From: Melastoma dodecandrum
Lineage: Eukaryota; Streptophyta; Magnoliopsida; Myrtales; Melastomataceae
Assembly (NCBI GenBank): GCA_029817715.1
Contig: JARUPY010000538.1
Location: 5,084,001 to 5,148,000 of the forward strand
Direction: 5' to 3'
Length of the DNA: 64,000 nt
Shown: positions 56,097-64,000 of the stretch, piece by piece
Layout of the letters: the number at the start of each line of letters is the position of its first letter
Position numbering within the stretch: position 1 is the first letter of the stretch
Translations under genes and position numbers: made by a program
The notes under the pieces: model-generated
The model's database searches: none
What the model was told of the DNA's origin: nothing
Seen by the model: only the letters and a program-made list of their open reading frames with translations

Positions 56097-58538
56097 ATGA
56101 CGACCACGTCTCCGCCGAAAGACGCGACCCCGCCATCACCGAGCAATGACCAGTCCTCGCCTCCGCCTGCCCTGTTACCGCCGCCGCAGCAAGGACCGCC
56201 TCCCAACCCACCCCCTGCCCTGCCGCCTTCGACTCCCCCACCGTCACCTCCTGCACCTCCGCCTGTACCTGCATTGCCTCCGCCTTCTTTTCCACCCCCG
56301 ACGCAACCGTCTCCACAGAATCCACCCCCTGCTCCTCAACCGCCACCCACTGTGCCGACCCCTGTCCCACCATCATCCTCTCCGCCACCTCCTTCGACGA
56401 CACCCGCATCTTCTCCGCCACCCCCTCTGGCTCCATCAGTTCCCTCTCCAACGCTTCCTACACCGGCTTCCCCTGCCACTCCGACGACACCTCTCCCATC
56501 ATGGTCACCACCACCTCCTCCACCGCCAGCCTCCATCTCACCACCTCCTCCGTCTACAGCTGGTCGGTCGCCACCTGCCAATATGTCACCACCATCAAGT
56601 TCATCGTCATCGTCATCTTCTTCAAATAGCACCGCAATCTTGATTGCGGTCATTGGCTCTCTGGCGGCAGCATTGGTGATATTTGGGTTATTATTTTTCT
56701 GTTGCTGGAAGAAGAGGAGGAGAAACAGTGGCGGGGGAAGCAGTGGCTATCCGCCGGCAATGAATCGAGGACATGATAGAGGTTAAACCTTTGTCGATTT
56801 TGTTGTTCTTTATGATTCTTGATTGGCAAGGATGTTCGTTCATCTTTCTTATCTGCCAAATTATTCAGCCACAAATGCGGTCTACTCCCACCGGCCGCCA
56901 ATGCCCTACGGTAATATCCCAATCGACAGCAGTGGCTCTGATTCGTACCCTCATGCATTCCCTGGTGTTGGCCTCAACATGTTGAAGAACAGCTTCACAT
57001 TGGAGGAGCTTAGTCAGGCGACCGACGGATTCTCGGAAGCCAACCTTCTAGGACAAGGCGGATTCGGATATGTGCATAAAGGGGTCCTCCCCAATGGGGA
57101 AGTAGTGGCCATAAAGCAGCTGAAAGCTGGGAGCGGACAAGGCGAGCCCGAATTCCATGCTGAAGTAGAAATAATCGGCCGGGTACATCATAAGCATCTG
57201 GTGTCCTTGGTTGGGTACTGCATCACCGGACCTCATCGGCTACTCATTTACGAATTTCTTCCGAACGACACCCTGCATTTCCACCTGCATGGTAATAAGC
57301 CCCGAGCATTTACGTAACTTCTTCTGATAAGAAAGTTGATATGAACGTTATGATATACAGGAAAGGGTGGAGAGGCCTTGGATTGGCCGAAGAGATTGAG
57401 GATTGCTTTAGGATCTGCAAGAGGATTAGCCTATCTTCATGAGGATTGTAAGTAGGCAGTCATCTTGATCACCATTTATTCGATTTTTCATTCCATTGAG
57501 GATTCATTTCGTTCATCTGCAGGTTATCCTACGATAATACACCGAGACATAAAGGCTGCAAACATTCTTTTAGACTACAGGTTCGAAGCGAAGGTAAAAT
57601 GACTGTATTCATTCGAAGAACGGAAGCAGGCCGTGGGAGAACTGACGTAGGTTTTTTCTGTTGAAGGTTGCAGATTTTGGACTCGCTAAGTTCTGTTCAG
57701 ATGGAAACACTCACATCTCGACTCGAGTGATGGGAACATTTGGGTGAGTGTAAGCCGGATTATGGATGAAGGCTCGTGAATTCTTCTGATGGCTGCATTG
57801 AACCGAATGCTTTCTGGAGATTTCAGATACCTTGCACCAGAGTATGCATCCAGCGGAAAACTGACGGAGAAATCGGATGTTTATTCTTTTGGAGTTGTGC
57901 TGCTAGAGCTGATCACTGGGCGGAAACCTTTGATTTCGACAGAAAATATGGGTGAAAGCTTGGTAGACTGGGTGAGCCCCTACTGGTTTCATTCCCAAAA
58001 TCGTGAATTACACTTGGATTGTTTTCCAGCTAAACCTCATTTCCTTGTACACAAATGACAGGCGAAGCCGTATCTCGCACAGGCCGTAGAGGACGAGAAA
58101 TTCGATGCCTTAGTAGATCCACGGCTGCAAAATGATTATGATCCTCATGAGATGCTTCGAATGGTTGCCTGTGCTACCACGAGCGTGCGATATTCTGCAA
58201 AATATCGGCCGAAAATGAGTCAGGTATGAATTACTGTTTTTCGTGAGCTTGATCCATCTGACAAGATCTAACTAAACATTTCAAACATCACGGGGGGTCA
58301 GATTGTTCGCGTCTTAGAAGGGAACATGTCAGCAGGCGAACTCATAGAAGGGACAAAGGCCAACGCACGCAGTGTCGGGAGCTCTCAGGAAAGCTTAAAC
58401 TCGGAATACAACACGAGCCAGTACAATAACGATCTGAGTAGGTTCAGGCAATTAGCATTTCAGAGCCAGACATACCAGAGCAGCGGAATACCACTGCCTC
58501 CATCAGCACAAAAGGATACAAGTACCAAACAAGTGTAG
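56097..58538 (+). CDS. PERK-type proline-rich receptor-like kinase, 8 exons, 628 aa
   Basis: Exons: 56097-56781, 56869-57291, 57361-57447, 57523-57593, 57667-57743, 57827-57971, 58062-58223, 58302-58538; phases close. The first ~175 residues are Pro/Ser-rich, extensin-like, without a signal peptide, as usual for PERKs. One membrane helix follows at about 180-204 ([20 protein letters not shown]) and then KKRRR. The kinase domain has [26 protein letters not shown] (RD kinase), DFGLAKF and [18 protein letters not shown]; no catalytic residue is missing. PERKs sit in the plasma membrane with the Pro-rich part in the cell wall and sense wall or wounding signals. Confidence 0.94.
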
Positions 58539-59750
58539 AAAGGAAGACAGTAACATAAAAAGAAACGATAATATCAAAATTAGAAATTTTTTTAGTTTAT
58601 ATTGTAATATTATTATTGTTTTCATGCTATTGACAAGGCTGAATCGCCAAAGTCCATGAATAGTAGAAATTTTCAGACTTCTTAAAATTTTTTATATATA
58701 AGGGAGTAAAATTAGCTTTAAACTTATTTCACTGAACTAAAAATTCAAATATGTATATAAATACGACCAAATGACAAAGACGTAATTTGTTATCTTGATT
58801 TTATCGCTTGGTTTTCCACGTGTAATTTAATAGCCTCCGTCGTCTTCACCAAATTAACCCCAAATTAACTCCCAAATCTCAAAAACAAATGGTGAAAACT
58901 CCATGATTTGACTTATAAATAATATAATAATCTACTTAAAAATATATTTATATCACAATTAGAAAATATATATTTTTCTAATTATTGCTGGTGAAAGTTT
59001 CAAAATTTTATAAAACTTCTTTAAAGATAATTAAGGAATTTATTTTTAAAAATTATTATAATTTCCATCCGGTACTACTTAGTAGTGTTGAATAAATATG
59101 CTTTTATTATCTTTAGAGATTTTGATTAAAATATGTTTTTTTAATAAAAATTTTAACCAAATATGTAATAATAGATTTAGGTATCAATATATGATTTAGC
59201 CTAGAAATTTGACTTGAGAATCAAATACAATGATAATACCATGTTACCACCCAAATAATTTCATATTCAGAAAATACTTCTTCGATAAATAATAAACATT
59301 TAGACGTTTTCATCAGAATGCCAATTGAATAGAATAAATAATAATTTTTTAGATTAAAGTGGGATTAAACTGTAAATAAAATAGTGGATATACTTACCTT
59401 TGTCAAATTAAGTTTTATGAAATTAGAAAACTGCCAAATAAATTATTGGAAAAGAACATCAAACCAAACAACCCACCACATTAAAATTTAATCACATCAA
59501 CTCAAAATAAAAATTAAAAAAATCCTTTAAGTCATGACTATTCAACTCACATCTGTAGATAACCGGCTAATGTCCTAATATTCTAATACATCATTGGTCA
59601 AAATCCTAAAAAAATCACAATATGATATTCAGCGGCTTCGACGCAACTCTTGATCTTATATCTCACTTGCAAAGGAGATGTTTCAAGAAATATAATAAAA
59701 AGTAAATTTGAATAATCCCTCATGCGAGGTGTGCCCTGACCTCTTTTCCT
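58539..59750. other. Convergent 3' flanks, strongly AT-rich
   Basis: Lies between the ends of the PERK and LIKE-COV genes. No ORF of note; long A/T runs throughout. Confidence 0.6.
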
Positions 59751-62226
59751 TCACGTTCTGTTGGGAGATCTACTCGTTTCGGGCAGAACCTGGGCATCCA
59801 GGGTGGAGAGGATCTGCGGCATCGCCATCCCTCCCGAAACCACAATCTCTGTAATTCAAAAGGGAGCAAGGTGCCATAAGCATCCAAAGTCCACAAATGA
59901 TTGTACAAGCAAAAGGGGCAAATGACACTCTTTGAGAAATGAAGAATCAACGCAGCTCAAAAGTATCCTCACCAATCCCTTCTCGGACAGAGAGATTTGG
60001 TCTGATGACATCTTTGGAGTTGACCAGGAAGATGTCCCCGATATAGAGATGATTCGTCGGGACATAAACACAACATAGCTCTTCCTCCCCGTGATAGTTC
60101 TACACAAATAAAGCAAACAAATGGGTTCTCCAAGGTTACAAAGTGCCTCCATTTCCCTGGCACTGCCCTATCTAAAAAAAAGGCCTTCATCTAACAATGC
60201 TATTGAAATGCCATAACACCACAGTCATATCATAATGTTTATCAACAAAAGAACCACTGGGAACAAATCAACCTTTCAGATACTCGCCCTAAATCAGAAA
60301 GTATGACAAGCTACGCGCATGAATAAGAATTTTCCACAAAAACCCAGTTCACTTGTAAAAGGAGCATATGCTTAAAGAAAATAGTAAGGACGACTCAAGT
60401 ATTTCCAACACTAGAGAAGAAAGCAGCCACAAGTCGGGTAGTCCAACACTAGTGAAGAAAGATGCCACAAAGCCAGGTAGTACTTAAGATTAACCGCAGC
60501 CAAGATGAAAGAAGAATATCAGACCTGAAGAACGACACATGACGTGATGAACCCAAAAGCATATTCACCAACACGAGGATGTCTAATGATGGCAACCTCT
60601 TTGAATGCCTGGGTGTTTTGATCTGAAATGGGAATTGATAAAACAAAAAAAACTTGTCAATGATCTCTGTTAAGCCTGATTGGAAGTGCAAAAGAGAGAG
60701 GACCATCTAAAAGAGCACCTGGTGATATAGCAGAACTGATTTGCTTGGAGGCATTATAAATATGCCGGATAAAGGGCATCCGTTTAATAAACCACTCCCC
60801 TATGCTAAGGACAGATGCACCCAGCCACGATGACATGAAGACCCCGACCAGAAAAATGAATGTTATTGATGTCACGAACCCAAGGCCTGTTAAAGGCAAT
60901 AGAATTTTATTGATGGAACATGCATAAGACAACATCTGTCACAACTATGCCGAAACATATGTAAAAATCAAAGCTCTCCTATGGTAGCTTTCTGACATAC
61001 TCCTATTGAGACAAGAATAAAACCCTCCATGAGTGAGCATCTGCTAACTTCGGACTTTGGTAATGCCAAAGAGAATGTTACAATTGAGTATGAAGCATAA
61101 TCCACACGTAAAAAAAAGGACGTGCTAAAAAGGAAAATAATGATAGTTCAAGCTGAGCACACAAATAGCAGCAGAAGAATGAAATTATTACCAAATATAT
61201 TGATCCCGAGCCCAGAATAAATTGGAGAGAAGAAGCCATCCACGAAGCAAATGAACCACCATGTTATGTAAAATGTGATTAAGATGGGAAAAAGGATGAC
61301 ACTGCGATGAATTCAAAAAGAGGAGCCAGCTTTATGATTCACGATTAATCTCAATATTTCATAACATCCATCTTTTAAACTGAAACAGTTATGGCTTCAT
61401 GTCGTGCGTCTACAAGATCATATCGACCTGTCCCTCATACTGTCATACTTTTTGTTTTGTATCTACAAGTTCAGCAAAATTATAACAAGCGAGCAACTTG
61501 AAAGTATCTTAAAAGAGCCCAAAATCCTTATCAAACCTCAAATTGCTCTCCATTGCATCAGTTCCGAGAACTCAGGAAATTCCAGATCTCAACTAACACA
61601 AAACTGATCAACAACAATCACTAAAAGAAACCACAAACATTACCCACCACCCGGTCATAAACTTCTTGGTTGCCCAGCTCCTAATGACTTTGTATATGGT
61701 CTGTAATAAAACATAGGACTTGTCATAAACAATCAATCTCAGTCCAACATAACCAAAGAAAGATGAATACCATAATGGGAAAGTTACAGCAGTAAAGTCA
61801 AGCAATTAGCTTCAGCACAAATCCTGCAATGAAACTCTTCAACGCGAACAGCCTCCTAAAACCCCCTACCAAGTCAACCATTAAAAAAATCAAAAAACCT
61901 AAAAATCACCCAAGACCCAGATCAAACAAACCCTAGAAGCACAAAACCAAATAATAACCCCCACGAATTCCCCCAACCCTAATCCAAACAACGTAAATCC
62001 CTAAACCCACTATCTCCCCACCACCCCCCAAAACCAAGTCGAGGAAAAGATTGAAACTTTGACGATCGAGAACAAACAATAATCACACCTCACGGCCAGC
62101 GTGGTGCAGGGAGGAAGAAGAAGAAGGGGAGGGCTTGGAAGACGACTCGTCGTCCCCACCGGAACCCGCAACCGGGATCAGCAGCTCCCGATCCCTGCTC
62201 CCCATCGGCAACTTATCGTCTCCCAT
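59751..62226 (-). CDS. LIKE-COV (LCV) membrane protein, DUF502 family, 7 exons, 263 aa
   Basis: Exons: 62089-62226, 61648-61700, 61192-61301, 60719-60886, 60525-60622, 59973-60099, 59751-59848; all GT-AG and phases close. Features in order: a Ser-rich N-terminus (MGDDKLPMGSRDRELLIPV), WATKKFMTG before the first helix, LFPILITFYITWWFICFVDG, a second helix GFVTSITFIFLVGVFMSSWL, IGEWFIKRMPFIRHIYNASK, DQNTQAFKEVAIIRHPR, YVPTNHLYIGD and VSGGMAMPQILSTLDAQ at the end. COV1 and LCV proteins are plant Golgi-located membrane proteins; COV1 restrains vascular tissue differentiation in stems. Length and all blocks are normal. Confidence 0.94.
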
Positions 62227-63329
62227 AGGAATTCCCCCAACCCACCCACCCAAAAAAAATCAAGGAATGAAAAGACGGGGTTTACTTTTTCCCGCCACAG
62301 GAGAAGGAAGGAGAGGACGATGGGATCATACTTTTCGTGCAGGGGGTTTTTGGTTTTGTTCCTTTCTTTCCCTTCCCAAACTTTATAATAATCGGAAGGG
62401 TTGTTTCATTATTTCATTCTTTTGTCCTTTTCTGGATAGTAAAAAAGTATACTAATGTAATAACTTATAGGCCTAATTATAAAAACATCACGTGACTCTT
62501 TAAAACATTTCAAAACCATAACCGTAATTAAGTCGTTATCACTAATCTATCATCGATTACCTATTCTTAACGACGTCCGACGTGGCTCGAACGGTGTTAA
62601 AAAATCACCCCTAAATACCTAAGTCCCTAATTTCGCTCTAGTCACGTAAAATCGTAATTTCACCCACGTCAAATCGTAATTTCACTCCAATTTCTCACCC
62701 CCCAAATACCTAAATTTATAATTTCGCTCCAATTCTTTACCCACGATCTCTCACTCCCAAATACCTAAGTCTCCCACCCTCCCATCAAAACCCCATACAT
62801 ACGACCACCACTCAAGAAGCCCCATTTTGCCGCATTCACCAGTCGTCTTTCCAACTTGCTTCCTCGTTGTCATCACCAGGCTAGGACGAAGATTGAACCC
62901 CCTTTGCTTCCTCGTCGTCTTCAGCACTTGGGTACGTCGAAACAATAGAAGAAGAGTCCGGCTCGTTGTCTTCAGAATCTTAAATCAACTGCAGCTTCTT
63001 CAATCGAACCACCTTTTAGTTCCTCGTCGTCTTCAGCACCTGGGTTCGTCCAAACTCAAAAGAGAGGACTCTTACTTCGTCCACCTTGAGGATCTCAGTT
63101 CTGAGACAAGTTTTTTTCTTGGTTTCTCTCTATATTTCGTTAATAGAACTTAGTTTGACTTGATATTGTTGATCCATTAGGTTTAGATGGATGTGTAAAG
63201 GGGTGATTTGATTTTTCATGTAGGAGGTAAACTTAGTTTGAGTGGACTAAGTTGTTTTGGCTTATCTGCGTTGATATGTGCGATGATAGTGAATGATTAG
63301 GACAAAGAGTCAAATATCTTCCTTGCAGG
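62227..63329. other. LIKE-COV promoter and transposon-like DNA
   Basis: After about 62470 the sequence repeats short phrases (cccaaatacctaagt, cgtaatttcac). A ~33-bp stretch (cctcgtcgtcttcagcactt and following) occurs at about 62908 and again at about 63021. An ORF at 62827-63153 spans this repeat and has no known motif. The region is probably the left part of the Mutator-like element next to it. Confidence 0.45.
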
Positions 63330-63634
63330 TCTTCTTTGACACAAGTGTTAAATGGGATGCCACGGATAATAATATGTATGAGACATTCAACAGTTATATT
63401 GCTTTACCTCGGACTAAGCCCATTGTAGAAATGTTAGATGCTATTAGATCATCTTTGATGCAAAGAATGTATCACAAGTGTAAGTTGTTTGAAGGGAGGG
63501 ATGATGTTATATGTCCAAACATTAGTGCTAAGATTGAGAAGCTGAAAGTGCATGCTGGGAAATGGGTTCCAAAACCATGCATAGTAGAGTTGTTTGAAGT
63601 AGTTTGTGGAAAGGCCAAATTAGCAAATATATAA
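63330..63634 (+). pseudogene. Mutator-like transposase (MURA) fragment
   Basis: About 100 codons: WDATDNNMYETFNSYI, TKPIVEMLDAIRSSLMQRM and later IEKLKVHAGKWV. This is the segment of MULE transposases between the DDE core and the SWIM zinc finger (pattern NNMSETFN...I...R.KPI..MLE.IR). Core and zinc finger are missing, and the frame ends inside a tandem repeat. A CTTGCAG|G splice-like site precedes it. It is a relic or a captured exon of a defective element. Confidence 0.7.
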
Positions 63635-63920
63635 TGTACTATACCCCATTTTTCCGATCTATCTCGTCTTTTGAAACGTATCGTACAGTAATCCCAACTT
63701 AAGACGTTACTTCGACGTTATCCTCCGTTAGGTCTCATGTTGACGGAGTCCGACGTGTCGCACACGTGGCTCTGACGCCGTTAAAATATAACGGCCAAAT
63801 TAGCAAATATATCCTGTACTATACCCCATTTTTCCGATCTATCCCGTCGTTTGAAACGTATCGTACAGTAACCCTAACTTAAGACGTTACTTCGACGTTA
63901 TCCTCCGACGTTAAGTCGGT
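63613..63920 (+). repeat. 180-bp tandem repeat (1.7 copies)
   Basis: ggccaaattagcaaatatat starts at 63613 and again at 63793. The copies agree with few changes for about 120 bp (ccccatttttccgatctatc, gaaacgtatcgtacagtaa, cttaagacgttacttcgacg), after which the second diverges near 63915. The transposase frame stops within the first copy. Confidence 0.9.
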
Positions 63921-64000
63921 TCTTGTCGGCGGGCCAACGCTCAGTGTTGTTAAGGCCTGCGAGGCATTCATGGAATTGGTTGATGCCAGTGGTTATCCTG

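Noticed and set aside
56146..56653. Long Arg/His/Leu-rich and Gly/Asp-rich frames in the first PERK exon
   Set aside because: By-products of the Pro-codon-rich PERK ectodomain in other frames and on the other strand.

Overview
The window is nuclear DNA of a flowering plant, most likely a woody eudicot. Genes have short GT-AG introns, the protein families are plant-specific (YUCCA, OVATE, PERK, LIKE-COV), and long retroelements and endogenous pararetroviruses (EPRVs) lie between them. The species cannot be named from sequence alone. Family assignments rest on recognised motifs and remembered family features, not on a database search.

Layout. 1-3.9 kb: right end of a Tat-type Ty3/gypsy retrotransposon (integrase, decayed antisense ORF, 3' LTR with a 27-bp minisatellite). 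3.9-7.4 kb: gene-free DNA with small repeats. 7.4-15.7 kb: decayed, apparently unit-length EPRV (Caulimoviridae) on the minus strand. 15.9-25.1 kb: a trihelix-like remnant, MBF1c (+), an IST1-like ESCRT gene (-), a YUCCA flavin monooxygenase (+) and an OVATE-like gene (-). 26.3-34.7 kb: complete but broken chromovirus (Ty3/gypsy with chromodomain) on the minus strand with both LTRs. 36.7-39.8 kb: an OVATE family repressor (-) and a polyol/monosaccharide transporter (-). 41.2-42.9 kb: TraB-family pseudogene (-). 42.95-51.4 kb: second, better preserved EPRV of the same family, plus strand. 52.9-62.2 kb: ankyrin-AAA ATPase (-) and PERK receptor-like kinase (+), divergent, then a LIKE-COV membrane protein (-). 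63.3-64 kb: Mutator-like transposase fragment with a 180-bp tandem repeat.

I resolved exon structures codon by codon for IST1-like (6 exons, 645 aa), YUCCA (4, 415 aa), the transporter (2, 543 aa), ankyrin-AAA (7, 482 aa), PERK (8, 628 aa) and LIKE-COV (7, 263 aa). In each the phases close without a break. The host genes are unrelated single genes and form no pathway cluster.

The most unusual content is the EPRV pair. Having two copies lets each act as a reference for the other. Together they show a coat-protein-first layout, an in-frame stop directly followed by ATG between coat and movement proteins, a protease that reads on from the movement protein, reverse transcriptase in an overlapping frame, two zinc knuckles plus a Lys-rich repeat linker after RNase H, and a small coiled-coil ORF between the promoter and the primer-binding site. 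Both copies are opened at about the same place, next to the primer-binding site.
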